From Xenophilus aerolatus (GTDB lineage Bacteria; Pseudomonadota; Gammaproteobacteria; Burkholderiales; Burkholderiaceae_C), in NCBI GenBank assembly GCA_030418545.1, contig QAIB01000005.1, forward strand, positions 186,001 to 250,000: a stretch of DNA of 64,000 nt, in the 5' to 3' direction. Both the position numbers and the translations under genes were made by a program. Below the pieces are notes generated by a model. That model was not told the DNA's origin. It ran no database searches and saw only the letters and a program-made list of their open reading frames with translations. Below, one piece after another: positions 19,611-27,445 of this stretch (positions are counted from its first letter, which is position 1; each line of letters opens with the position of its first letter).

Positions 19611-20220
19611 GGCGTCCGATTCTGCCCCGATCAACCTCACGCATCATTTTCTGATCGCGATGCCGGGGCTGGAAGACCGCTCCTTCAGCCGCAGCGTCGT
19701 CTACCTGTGCGAGCACAGCGAGCGCGGCGCCCTCGGGCTGATCATCAACAAGCCCAGCGACATCAACCTCCGGGGCCTGTTCGAGAAGGTCGAGCTGCAC
19801 CTGTCGCGCCCCGACCTCGGCGATGCCCCCGTCTTCCAGGGCGGCCCGGTGCAGACCGAGCGCGGCTTCGTGCTGCACGAGCCCGTGGTCGCTACCGGCG
19901 AGGGTGCCGAAGGCGGTACCGACCACGCGGTCTACGCCTCGACCATGACCATCCCCGGCGGGCTGGAAATGACCACCTCGAAGGACGTGCTGGAAGCCAT
20001 GGCGACCGGCTCCGGCCCGCGCAAGGTGCTCGTCACGCTGGGCTATGCGGCCTGGGAAGAAGGCCAGCTCGAATCCGAACTGGCCGAGAACAGCTGGCTC
20101 ACCGTCGGCGCCGACCCGGCCGTGATCTTCGACACGCCGGTCGAGCAGCGCTACGACAAGGCCCTGGCGCTGCTGGGGCTGGAGGCGTGGAAGCTCTCGC
20201 CCGAGGCGGGGCACGCATGA
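19609..20220 (+). CDS. yqgE: YqgE/AlgH family protein (DUF179)
   Basis: A 203-residue conserved protein of unresolved biochemical function, widely found next to ruvX. The family signatures are clear: LTHHFLIAMPGLED at ~10-23, LCEHSERGALGLIINKP at ~33-49, VFQGGPVQTERGFVLH at ~74-89 and LGYAAWEEGQLE at ~143-154. The ATG at 19609 overlaps the photolyase start on the other strand. TAAAAT at 19596-19601 could be a -10 whose start point would fall at or near the ATG, giving an almost leaderless mRNA. First gene of the yqgE-ruvX-pyrR-pyrB-pyrC'-plsC run. Confidence 0.93.
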   Translation: MASDSAPINLTHHFLIAMPGLEDRSFSRSVVYLCEHSERGALGLIINKPSDINLRGLFEKVELHLSRPDLGDAPVFQGGPVQTERGFVLHEPVVATGEGAEGGTDHAVYASTMTIPGGLEMTTSKDVLEAMATGSGPRKVLVTLGYAAWEEGQLESELAENSWLTVGADPAVIFDTPVEQRYDKALALLGLEAWKLSPEAGHA

Positions 20221-20245
20221 GCCTGGCACTGTGAGTGTTTTGGCC

Positions 20246-20662
20246 ATGCCCGATGCCGCCCACCCCGCCGTTCCTCCTCATTTCCAGAGCTTTCTCGCTT
20301 TCGATTTCGGCCAGAAGCGCACCGGCGTCGCCAGCGGCAACCGACTGCTGAAGACCGCCACCCCGCAGGGCACGATCGCCGCACAGGGGGATGCGCGCTT
20401 CGCGCAGATCGAGGCCCGGGTGCGCGAGTGGCAGCCCGACGCGCTGGTGGTGGGCGTCCCTTACCACCCCGACGGCGCCGCACACGACAACACGCGCGCC
20501 GCGCAGCGTTTCGCGCGCCAGCTGCATGGGCGCCTCAGGCTGCCGGTGTACGAGGTCGATGAGCGCTACAGCACCACCGAGGCCCTGGCCGCCGGCGCCC
20601 GCGACGCCGATGCCGCCAGCGCCTGCATCATCCTTGAACAATTCCTGAGGACCCTCCCGTGA
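20246..20662 (+). CDS. ruvX: RuvX/YqgF Holliday-junction-resolvase-like nuclease
   Basis: RNase H-fold protein implicated in 16S rRNA 5' maturation and recombination. With the ATG at 20246 it has 138 residues; a GTG at 20231 would add five. Acidic catalytic positions are conserved: Asp in LAFDFGQKRTGVA near the start, Glu in VYEVDERYSTTEA, and Asp in ARDADAASAC near the end. VVGVPYHPDGAAHDNTRA matches the family VVGLP.N.DG segment. It follows yqgE by 25 bases, and the gap to pyrR is a family C repeat. Confidence 0.9.
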   Translation: MPDAAHPAVPPHFQSFLAFDFGQKRTGVASGNRLLKTATPQGTIAAQGDARFAQIEARVREWQPDALVVGVPYHPDGAAHDNTRAAQRFARQLHGRLRLPVYEVDERYSTTEALAAGARDADAASACIILEQFLRTLP

Positions 20663-20675
20663 GACATCACACCCA

Positions 20676-20741
20676 CGCCCACTGCTTTGCGTGGTCGCAG
20701 CCCCTCGAGGGGCTGCGCCTTCACCCCGGGGCGGCCCGGCG
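20676..20741 (+). repeat. Dispersed repeat, family C, copy 1 (ruvX-pyrR gap)
   Basis: Core GCAGCCCCTCGAGGGGCTGC is a perfect palindrome, preceded by CACTGCTTTGCGTGGTC and followed by CCCCGGGGCGGCCCGGCG. Related copies are at 21246-21327 and 49975-50042. It ends exactly at the pyrR ATG. Confidence 0.7.
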
Positions 20742-21245
20742 ATGAAAGCGCCTGCGATGCCCGAAGCCGAAGCGCTCTATGCCGAGCTGCTCGCCGGCGT
20801 GAAGACGCTGCTGCGTGCCGACACCAAGCTGGTCGGCATCACCTCCGGCGGTGCCTGGCTGGTGGAGCGCCTGCACAAGGACCTGGGCCTGCCGGGCTCG
20901 CCGGGCGTGATCTCCTCGGCCATGCACCGCGACGACTTCGCCCAGCGCGGCATGACGGCCAGTGCCCAGACCACGCTGCCCTTCGAGATCGACGGCGCCG
21001 ACGTGCTCCTGCTCGACGACGTGCTCTACACCGGCCGCACCATCCGCGCGGTGCTCAACGAGCTGTTCGACTTCGGCCGCCCCGCCTGCGTGCGCCTGGC
21101 GGTGATGGTCGACCGCGGGGGCCGGCAACTGCCCGTGGCGGCCGATTTCGCCGCCGCGCGCTTCACGCTGCCCGACACGCAGTTGCTGGCCCTGGCGCGC
21201 GAAGAGGACGGCCGTCTGCGCTTCCACGTCGAGGAGACGCCATGA
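20742..21245 (+). CDS. pyrR: Bifunctional PyrR: pyr regulator / uracil phosphoribosyltransferase
   Basis: A 167-residue type I phosphoribosyltransferase. The PRPP loop [20 protein letters not shown] (~88-107) is exact for the family; [11 protein letters not shown] (~31) and a C-terminal FHVEE are also typical. In Bacillus PyrR is an RNA-binding attenuator of pyr operons; in many proteobacteria only UPRTase activity is expected, and no PyrR-binding anti-antiterminator is evident before pyrB here. The frame is open upstream, but that part is repeat sequence, so the ATG at 20742 is preferred; 20757 is the alternative. The stop overlaps the start of another family C repeat. Confidence 0.9.
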   Translation: MKAPAMPEAEALYAELLAGVKTLLRADTKLVGITSGGAWLVERLHKDLGLPGSPGVISSAMHRDDFAQRGMTASAQTTLPFEIDGADVLLLDDVLYTGRTIRAVLNELFDFGRPACVRLAVMVDRGGRQLPVAADFAAARFTLPDTQLLALAREEDGRLRFHVEETP

Positions 21246-21327
21246 ACCCCCGCGCTCATCACTGCGTGTGTTCGCTGCCCCTCATGGGGGCGCAGGCCGC
21301 CGTCGGGGCGGCGCGTCGGGAGGCCTG
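21246..21327 (+). repeat. Dispersed repeat, family C, copy 2 (pyrR-pyrB gap)
   Basis: CGCTCATCACTGCGTGTGTT, CGCTGCCCCTCATGGGGGCG, CAGGC, then a GGGGCGGCGCG stretch ending GGGAGGCCTG directly before the pyrB ATG, so the repeat supplies the pyrB Shine-Dalgarno site. Confidence 0.72.
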
Positions 21328-22290
21328 ATGCTCTACAAGCGCAACCCCCAGCTCAACAAGAACGGCGAGCTCATCCACCTGCTGTCCATCGAAGGGCTGC
21401 CGAAGTCGATCCTCACGCACATCCTCGACACGGCCGCCAACTTCGTGAGCGTGAGCGACCGCGAGGTCAAGAAGGTGCCGCTGCTGCGCGGCAAGAGCGT
21501 GTTCAACCTCTTCTTCGAGAACAGCACGCGCACGCGCACCACCTTCGAGATCGCGGCCAAGCGCCTGTCGGCCGACGTCATCAACCTGGACATCGCGCGC
21601 TCCTCGGCCAGCAAGGGCGAATCGCTGCTCGACACGATCGCCAACCTGAGCGCGATGGCGGCCGACCTCTTCGTGGTGCGGCACAGCGAATCGGGTGCGC
21701 CCTACCTGATCGCGCAGCACGTGGCGCCGCACGTGCATGTCATCAACGCCGGCGACGGGCGCCATGCGCACCCCACGCAGGGGCTGCTCGACATGTACAC
21801 CATCCGCCACTACAAGAAGGACTTCAGCAACCTCACGGTGGCGATCGTGGGCGACGTGCTGCATTCCCGCGTGGCCCGCTCCGACATCCATGCGCTCACC
21901 ACGCTGGGCGCCGCAGAGGTGCGCGTGGTGGGCCCGCGAACGCTGGTGCCCGGCGACCTGGCGCCCATGGGCGTGAAGGTCTTCCACTCGCTCGAAGAAG
22001 GCATTCGGGATTGCGACGTGGTCATCATGCTGCGCTTGCAGAACGAGCGCATGAGCGGCGCGCTGCTGCCCTCGAGCCAGGAATACTTCAAGACCTACGG
22101 CCTCACGCCCGAGAAGCTGCAGCTGGCCAGGCCCGACGCGATCGTGATGCACCCCGGCCCCATCAACCGCGGCGTGGAGATCGCGTCCGAGGTGGTCGAC
22201 GGCAAGCAGAGCGTCATCCTGCCGCAGGTGACCTTCGGCATCGCGTGCCGGATGGCCGTGATGAGCATCGTCGCCGGCAACGAGGCGTGA
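21328..22290 (+). CDS. pyrB: Aspartate carbamoyltransferase, catalytic chain
   Basis: Condenses carbamoyl phosphate and aspartate to carbamoylaspartate in UMP synthesis. 320 residues. Carbamoyl-phosphate site STRTRTTFE (~65-73), the [11 protein letters not shown] loop (~93), [13 protein letters not shown] (~151), [13 protein letters not shown] (~174), MLRLQNERM (~235) and the aspartate-binding [11 protein letters not shown] (~275) are all intact. The ATG at 21328 has a GGGAGG Shine-Dalgarno provided by the upstream repeat. No pyrI is present; instead the gene is followed by an inactive dihydroorotase homologue, the arrangement of Pseudomonas-type (class A) ATCase dodecamers. Confidence 0.96.
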   Translation: MLYKRNPQLNKNGELIHLLSIEGLPKSILTHILDTAANFVSVSDREVKKVPLLRGKSVFNLFFENSTRTRTTFEIAAKRLSADVINLDIARSSASKGESLLDTIANLSAMAADLFVVRHSESGAPYLIAQHVAPHVHVINAGDGRHAHPTQGLLDMYTIRHYKKDFSNLTVAIVGDVLHSRVARSDIHALTTLGAAEVRVVGPRTLVPGDLAPMGVKVFHSLEEGIRDCDVVIMLRLQNERMSGALLPSSQEYFKTYGLTPEKLQLARPDAIVMHPGPINRGVEIASEVVDGKQSVILPQVTFGIACRMAVMSIVAGNEA

Positions 22291-22305
22291 GCATGAACGG
22301 CAGAA

Positions 22306-22432
22306 CCTCCATACGCGAAGTTCGCGAAAGTGACGCGAAGGTCGCGAAGAAAGCCTTTCCGAAGACTTCCGGATTTGTTTCGCGTCCTTCGCGTGGTTTT
22401 AGCGTCCTTCGCGTACGGATGTCCGATTTCAG
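22306..22432 (+). repeat. Long imperfect palindrome, family A, copy 2 (pyrB-pyrC' gap)
   Basis: Left arm TACGCGAAGTTCGCGAAAG with GACGCGAAGG, right arm CGTCCTTCGCGTGG, then GCGTCCTTCGCGTACGGATG and TCCGATTTCAG. It ends 9 bases before the pyrC' ATG, which has no other visible ribosome-binding site. Confidence 0.85.
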
Positions 22433-22441
22433 CATTGCTCC

Positions 22442-23719
22442 ATGAACATCCTCATCACCAATGGCCGCGTCATCGATCCCGCTTCGGGTTTCGATGAAAA
22501 AGTGCCTGTCGCGCTTGCTGGCGGGGCGGTGGCAGCTATCAAGAACATAGCAACCGACTTCCGGCCGGAGCGCACCATCGATGCGGCCGGCTGCCTGGTG
22601 CTGCCCGGCCTGGTCGACCTCGCGGCGCGGCTGCGTGAACCGGGCTACGAACACGAGGGCATGCTCGAGAGCGAAATGTCCGCCGCGGTGGCCGGCGGTG
22701 TCACAAGCCTCGTGTGCCCGCCTGACACCGACCCCGTGCTCGACGAGCCGGGCCTGGTGGAGATGCTCAAGTTCCGCGCCGAGAAGCTGCAGCGCGCGCG
22801 CCTGTTTCCGCAGGGCGCCCTGACGCGCGGCCTGAAGGGCGAGGTGCTGACCGAGATGGCCGAGCTGTCGGAGGCCGGCTGCATCGGCTTCGGCCAGGCC
22901 GAGGTGCCGCTGACCAACACGCAGGTGCTGCAGCGCGCCATGCAGTACGCCAGCACCTTCGGCTACACCGTCTGGCTGCGCCCGCAGGACCGCGACCTGG
23001 GCAAGGGCGTGGCCGCGAGCGGCGCACTGGCGACGCGGCTCGGGCTGTCGGGCGTGCCCGTGGCGGCCGAGACGATCGCGCTCTTCACCATCTTCGAGCT
23101 GATGAAGTCCACCGGTGCGCGCGTGCACCTGTGCCGCCTCTCGAGCGCCGCCGGCGTGCAGCTGGTGCGCGAAGCCAAGGCCGCCGGCCTGCCGGTGAGC
23201 TGCGACGTCAGCATCAATTCGCTGCACCTGGCCGACACCGACATCGGCTACTTCGACAGCCGCGCCCGGCTGTCGCCGCCGCTGCGCCAGCAGCGCGACC
23301 GCGATGCGCTCTCGGCCGCGCTGGCCGACGGCACCATCGACGCCCTGGTGTCCGACCACACGCCGGTCGAGGCCGATGCCAAGACCCTGCCTTTCGCCGA
23401 GAGCGAGCCGGGCGCCACCGGCCTGGAGCTGCTGCTGCCGCTGGCGCTGCAGTGGGGCGAGCAGAGCGGCGCGGGCATCCGCCGCGCCATCGAGGTCGTC
23501 ACCTCGGCACCTGCGCGCCTGCTGGGTGGGGCGGCGGCCGGCACGCTGGCGGTGGGTGCGCCCGCCGACATCGCCGTCGTCGCGGCCGACGACGAATGGC
23601 AGGTGCTGCCCGAGGCCCTGCGCAGCCAGGGCAAGTACACGCCCTTTGCTGGCTACGCGATGCGCGGGCGCGTGCGCGCCACGCTGGTGGGCGGGCAACT
23701 GGTGCACGAAGCCGGCTGA
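22442..23719 (+). CDS. pyrC': Dihydroorotase-like protein lacking zinc ligands (pseudo-DHOase, PyrC'/PyrX)
   Basis: A 425-residue class I dihydroorotase fold with metal sites missing. Where active enzymes have DxHxH before LREPG, this reads LVDLAARLREPG; the paired His of strand 6 is replaced in SINSLHLAD; and the catalytic SDHAPH-type loop reads SDHTPVEAD. Such proteins form the non-catalytic partner of PyrB in Pseudomonas-type ATCase, where they are needed for holoenzyme assembly. Adjacency to a PyrB without pyrI fits that role. Residues ~23-38 (LAGGAVAAIKNIATD) are encoded by DNA matching a family B repeat, suggesting a repeat became part of the coding sequence. A true dihydroorotase must lie elsewhere. 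Confidence 0.88.
   Translation: MNILITNGRVIDPASGFDEKVPVALAGGAVAAIKNIATDFRPERTIDAAGCLVLPGLVDLAARLREPGYEHEGMLESEMSAAVAGGVTSLVCPPDTDPVLDEPGLVEMLKFRAEKLQRARLFPQGALTRGLKGEVLTEMAELSEAGCIGFGQAEVPLTNTQVLQRAMQYASTFGYTVWLRPQDRDLGKGVAASGALATRLGLSGVPVAAETIALFTIFELMKSTGARVHLCRLSSAAGVQLVREAKAAGLPVSCDVSINSLHLADTDIGYFDSRARLSPPLRQQRDRDALSAALADGTIDALVSDHTPVEADAKTLPFAESEPGATGLELLLPLALQWGEQSGAGIRRAIEVVTSAPARLLGGAAAGTLAVGAPADIAVVAADDEWQVLPEALRSQGKYTPFAGYAMRGRVRATLVGGQLVHEAG
22509..22554 (+). repeat. Family B repeat, copy 3, embedded in the pyrC' coding sequence
   Basis: GCTTGCTGGCGGGGC...GGCAGCTATCAAGAACATAG matches the right half of the intergenic family B elements (GCAGCTATCAAAA...TAG) but is read in frame as AGGAVAAIKNIA. 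Confidence 0.5.
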
Positions 23720-23745
23720 ACCCCTTCTTCTCTGCGCACCCACCC

Positions 23746-24513
23746 ATGCGATTCCTCCGCGCCCTGGGCAAGCTGCTGCGCGCCATCGCGCATGCACTGC
23801 GTGGCTGGTGGATCATCCGCACCCGCTTCGAGATGCTCGACGACGCGCACCGCGCTGCGCACGTCGAGCGCTGGGCGCGGCGCATGCTCGACGTGCTGGG
23901 CATCGAACTCGTGGTGCAGGGCACACCGCCCGCGGGGCCTGCGGGCGGGCCGGTGCTGCTGATCTCCAACCACATCTCCTGGCTCGACATCGTCACCCTG
24001 CATGCGGCGCGGCATGTGCGCTTCGTCTCCAAGGCGGCGGTGAAGCACTGGCCGCTGATCGGTACGCTGTCCACCGGGTCCGGCACGCTCTACATCGAGC
24101 GCGAGAAGCGACGCGATGCGCTGCGCGTGGTGCACCACATGACCGAGGCCCTGCGCAATGGCGACCGCATCGCGGTCTTCCCCGAAGGCACGACGAGCGA
24201 TGGCCGCGTGCTGCTGCCCTTCCATGCCAACCTGCTGCAGGCCGCCATCTCGGCCAACGTGTCCGTGCAGCCAGCGGCGCTGCGCTTCGTCGACAAGGCG
24301 ACCGGCCAGCCGAGCTACGCGCCGCGCTACATCGACGACGACACCCTGCTCAGCTCGCTCTGGCGCACGCTGAGCGCGCCACCCCTTCAGGCCATCGTGC
24401 GCTTCGGCGCGCCGCAGGACCCGCACGGCCGCGACCGCCGGCATTGGGCCCAATCGCTGCATGCCGACGTGCTGGCCTTGCGCGAAGGCGGTGGGGTGCT
24501 ATCGAAAGAGTAG
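23746..24513 (+). CDS. 1-acyl-sn-glycerol-3-phosphate acyltransferase (PlsC family)
   Basis: A 255-residue inner-membrane LPLAT enzyme transferring a fatty acyl chain to lysophosphatidate, making phosphatidate. Catalytic block I NHISWLD at ~76-82, block II (TLYIERE at ~110), block III FPEGTTSDG at ~144-152 and block IV near QPAALRF are in order. A basic amphipathic N-terminus (RFLRALGKLLRAIAHALRGW) precedes a hydrophobic segment. The ATG at 23746 lies 26 bases after pyrC', in a gap without other features. The last residues (LSKE) and the stop fall in a family B repeat remnant. It is the last gene before tRNA-Arg. Whether it is the main PlsC or an ornithine-lipid-type OlsA cannot be told. Confidence 0.85.
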   Translation: MRFLRALGKLLRAIAHALRGWWIIRTRFEMLDDAHRAAHVERWARRMLDVLGIELVVQGTPPAGPAGGPVLLISNHISWLDIVTLHAARHVRFVSKAAVKHWPLIGTLSTGSGTLYIEREKRRDALRVVHHMTEALRNGDRIAVFPEGTTSDGRVLLPFHANLLQAAISANVSVQPAALRFVDKATGQPSYAPRYIDDDTLLSSLWRTLSAPPLQAIVRFGAPQDPHGRDRRHWAQSLHADVLALREGGGVLSKE

Positions 24514-24515
24514 CG
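24491..24515 (+). repeat. Family B repeat remnant, copy 4, at the 3' end of plsC
   Basis: GTGCTATCGAAAGAGTAGC resembles the GCTATCAAAA.G.GTAGC tail of family B and includes the plsC stop codon. Confidence 0.4.
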
Positions 24516-24589
24516 GCTTGGCTTGGCTGCGAGCGCCGCGCAGCCACCTGGGAACGCCAGGCACGCGGTAGGTTAAAGTCGCCGCGCCC

Positions 24590-24664
24590 GTCTCCGTAGT
24601 TCAATGGATAGAACGGCCCCCTCCTAAGGGGCAGATACAGGTTCGATTCCTGTCGGGGGCACCA
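24590..24664 (+). tRNA. tRNA-Arg(CCT), CCA encoded
   Basis: Acceptor GTCTCCG pairs with CGGGGGC (two G-U pairs); D arm GTTC-AATGGATA-GAAC; anticodon stem GCCCC/GGGGC with loop CTCCTAA (anticodon CCT); T arm CAGG-TTCGATT-CCTG; discriminator A plus genomic CCA. The 3' end of such tRNA genes is a common tyrosine-recombinase integration site, and degraded phage genes follow it. Confidence 0.95.
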
Positions 24665-24667
24665 TTT

Positions 24668-24706
24668 GAGAGTCCGGACTGGTCCGAAACCGTCCGGGCT
24701 CTTTCT
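24668..24706 (+). terminator. Intrinsic terminator of tRNA-Arg
   Basis: Stem GAGAGTCCGGAC / GTCCGGGCTCTT with a short loop, followed by TCTCTTT. It lies 4 bases after the CCA end. Confidence 0.65.
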
Positions 24707-24855
24707 CTTTCCCCTCTGTGAAGGCCGCACTTTGCTCCGTATGCGTCCGGGCAAGTCTACATGCAGCCGACGGTGCGAGGGGGTAGTTTGGGGGCGGCAA
24801 GGCCGAGACCTGGAAGCTCATCAAGCTCGCTTGAATGGAGGTTCGCGGTCCGTAA

Positions 24856-25140
24856 CTACACCGCGAACCCCGATGGCAGGTACTGCTGGGCCTGCACGTC
24901 GCTGAGCATCAGCTCGGTGAAGGTGCCGGCAGTGAGCGTGGCGGTGGCCACCCGGTACGCCACGCGCACATAGCGACGCAGGCCAGCGGGCAGGCGGGCA
25001 GGCGGGCAGGCGCGAGCGCACCAGGATCTTGGAGGCGGTCATCGCGGCCAGGGCCATGACAGCCGTCAGAGCCTGCACGTCTGCCCAGCTCGAGTTGTCC
25101 GCCGAGTCCTGCAGCACCAGCTGCCAAGGTTTGACCCAGT
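24856..25140 (-). pseudogene. Remnant of a phage structural gene (Bbp16-like capsid cement protein C-terminus)
   Basis: Reading the minus strand gives WQLVLQDSADNSSWADVQA and then ALTAVMALAAMTASKILVRS, followed by a frameshift and LRRYVRVAYRVATATLTAG and FTELMLSDVQAQQYLPSGFAV ending at 24856. The SADN..W..VQA...RS..P.GLRRYVR..Y pattern resembles the C-terminal part of Bbp16-type head proteins (my inference). The two halves join perfectly if two of three tandem CCTGCCCG octamers (24987-25010) are removed, so slippage broke the frame. No start or 5' half is found. The stretch from 25141 to 25351 carries no recognisable gene. Confidence 0.6.
24987..25010. repeat. Tandem octamer CGGGCAGG x3
   Basis: Three exact copies of an 8-base unit inside the phage remnant. 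A single copy restores the reading frame ...VRSRLPAGLRRY..., so the extra 16 bases are a slippage duplication that caused a frameshift. Confidence 0.85.
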
Positions 25141-25351
25141 TGGGAGCAGCATCTCTTAAATCATCTCCGGCCTGTGGTGCTCCATCACCCGGCGCTACTC
25201 ACATCACTGCACCATGAACCTGCTTGCCCCTTACTGCGGGCGTGAGCGCTCTGCACCGGATGCTCTGGCGAAAAGCGCTCGCCTGGGATAGTTGGGCATG
25301 ATCCTCGATACTAGCGATGAAGCTGGCTGCCGCTTGTAGCCGCCCATCGGC

Positions 25352-26347
25352 ATGACACACAACAACAACTTCGACGCGATCCGCCTCATCGCTGCTTTGA
25401 CCGTACTGATAAGCCACCAATTCCCCCTGACAGGACGCACGGAGCCGATGGCTCTTGATCCCTACCGCTTCGGGACGGTCGGGGTGGTGGCGTTCTTCTC
25501 GATCAGCGGCTATTTGGTGATGACCAGCTGGGCGCGAGATCCTCGAATTGTTGCCTTCGCGGTCAAGCGCTTGCTGAGACTATGGCCGGGCCTGGCTGTC
25601 GTGACATTGGTGCTCACAGTCCTGGCCATTTGCTTTCAGCCTCATCGCTGGTCGGAGGCGATGGAGTTTCTGCGCATGAACTTGGTCTTCGTGCAGCGCG
25701 GCGGCAACTACTTCCAGGCGAACCCGATCGCGATCCTCAACGGCCCGACCTGGACGATCCCAATTGAGGCGTTCTGCTACTTCGCGCTGGTGATCGCGGC
25801 GCTGATGTTTCGCAGGGCGCTACCCCTTGCACTGATTGCCTTTGTCGTGCTCGTAGGGAACTACGCGCGTAGCGTCTCCGATGCGTCACTGATCGAAAAG
25901 GCTCAAGCCATGGGCCATCCAACATTTGCGCCATGGCTCATCGCAATTTTTATGTTTGGAGCCTTGCTCAGCCTCTGGCCTCGCCTTCAACGTCCGTGGC
26001 CGATCTTCGTAGCTATTGGCCTAGCAGCGCTCTGGGCCGGGCACAGCTCGCTCGCCTTGCTGATCGCCGCACCACCACTGCTGATCTGGGTGGGACAGAG
26101 GTCGTGGCCTATTTTCCAGCAGGCAGGGCGCTTCGGTGACTTCTCCTACGGCATCTACTTGTGGGCATGGCCTGTCCAGCAGTCGGTGGTGGCACTGATC
26201 GGGAAGGATGCCCCAATCGCTGCGCACCTTTTCCTGTCGATCTCCATCACGGTCGCACTTGCCGCGATCTCCTGGCACATGGTCGAGAAGATCGCACTGA
26301 TGCAAAAGGATCAAGTGAGACGACCGCCCGAGTCCCAGCGTGGATGA
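25352..26347 (+). CDS. Acyltransferase-3 family membrane protein (OafA/YrhL-like)
   Basis: A 331-residue multi-pass protein. The N-terminus NFDAIRLIAALTVLISHQFP carries the family R-x10-H signature (Arg near residue 11, His near 22). Next come GTVGVVAFFSISGYLVMTSW and a C-terminal GRFGDFSYGIYLWAWPVQQS, both diagnostic of O-acyltransferases that acetylate O-antigen, exopolysaccharide or Nod factors at the inner membrane. About ten hydrophobic segments are visible and the frame is intact. It lies between decayed phage genes and its composition looks less GC-biased than the flanking chromosome. That is consistent with a lysogenic-conversion (serotype-changing) cargo gene retained after the phage decayed; this last point is inference. 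Confidence 0.85.
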   Translation: MTHNNNFDAIRLIAALTVLISHQFPLTGRTEPMALDPYRFGTVGVVAFFSISGYLVMTSWARDPRIVAFAVKRLLRLWPGLAVVTLVLTVLAICFQPHRWSEAMEFLRMNLVFVQRGGNYFQANPIAILNGPTWTIPIEAFCYFALVIAALMFRRALPLALIAFVVLVGNYARSVSDASLIEKAQAMGHPTFAPWLIAIFMFGALLSLWPRLQRPWPIFVAIGLAALWAGHSSLALLIAAPPLLIWVGQRSWPIFQQAGRFGDFSYGIYLWAWPVQQSVVALIGKDAPIAAHLFLSISITVALAAISWHMVEKIALMQKDQVRRPPESQRG

Positions 26348-26384
26348 AGATGCATTTCGCGGCTCGTGCTACTGCGCTTCCTGC

Positions 26385-27445
26385 TCATCCCTTCCCGTTG
26401 GTCTGATAGTTGACCCGTACAGTGATCGCGCCGGGATTGGGGCGCACCGAAAACGCGATGTTTCCAATGCCTGAGCTCGCCTGGTTGGCGATAAACGCCG
26501 CGGTGGGGGACGCCGCGGGGTCGCCGTTGGAGATGGTCGGGTAGTGCGTGCCAGCGAAATTCTTTGGCAGAGTGACGGAGCCGTCGCCGCTAGCGTTCAG
26601 CGACACCACCGCGGAGCCCCATTGGCGCATATCGCCCAGCTCGTCAGTGGCCCAGAACTGGCCGGCAGTGCTGCCGTTGTCCCGAACCCGGTTGCTGGTG
26701 CCCTGGTTGAGGTATGGCGTCAGCGTGTCGTTGAACGTATTCGCGCCCACCGTGCAGTTCGTGGCGCCGGAGGTGAGCCACACGCCGGTCCCGGTGCCGC
26801 TGCTCAGCCCATTGGCGCGGCGGGTCACGTTGTTGGCGGTCAGCCCACGATCGCCCGAGCTCACAACGATGACGTTCATGCCCACCGCCGCGTTCAGGTT
26901 CTCGAAGATGTTGTGTTGAATGCTGAAGTAGTTGGCTGAGCTCACCACGTTGACGCCAGTGCCGATGCCGCCGCCGAGCTGCTTGTAGATCAGGTTCCCG
27001 TGCACGAGAACTTCAGCCATGCGGCTGATGGTCACGCCGGTGCGGCTGGCGTTGAAATGGTTGTCGAGAATCGAGGCGTGGGGATAGTTCGAAGGCCCGT
27101 CGACCACGCAGCCGTCGTTCGTGGCAATCACCTGGTTACCGCGGATCAGCGCGCCCTCGAAGTCGTAGCGCGAACGCCCGTCTTCGCGCAAGCAATGAAG
27201 CAGTTGGTGATCGTGATCGCGCAGGCGTGAGGTGAGGCGGTGCCGACGTACTCGACCCCGATCGTGGAGTCGTAAATCGGTTCACCGCTACCGCTGATCT
27301 TGCCGAGGAAGGCCACGGAGTCCACGACGCAGTTCGTCACGTTCAGGAGCTCGAGGCCCTTGTTCCAGCCCATGGCGAACGCGCCGCCCGATCCTCCCCG
27401 GATCATCAGATCCCGAACGATCACCATGCCGGTCAAGAACCACAA
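26385..27445 (-). pseudogene. Phage tailspike-like beta-helix protein, frameshifted and N-terminally truncated
   Basis: Two minus-strand frames make one protein. The upstream part (27146-27445) reads VIVRDLMIRGGSGGAFAMGW and continues to ITITNCFIACAKTGV; the downstream part (26385-27191) continues YDFEGALIRGNQVIATNDG, with NHFNASRTGVTISRMAEV, NIFENLN and NTFNDTL, regular N-x-F/I rungs of a right-handed parallel beta-helix. A single frameshift near 27165-27195 separates them. The C-terminal ~80 residues resemble a fibre trimerisation/receptor head (GSVTLPKNFAGTHYPTISNG). The 5' part is missing at ~27445, where a foreign fragment on the other strand begins. It would be a host-recognition protein of the lost prophage, pointing away from its tail operon. 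Confidence 0.7.

Noticed and set aside
20742-21345. PyrR-dependent attenuator before pyrB
   Set aside because: The gap is accounted for by a family C repeat and no terminator with U-tract or conserved anti-antiterminator is visible.
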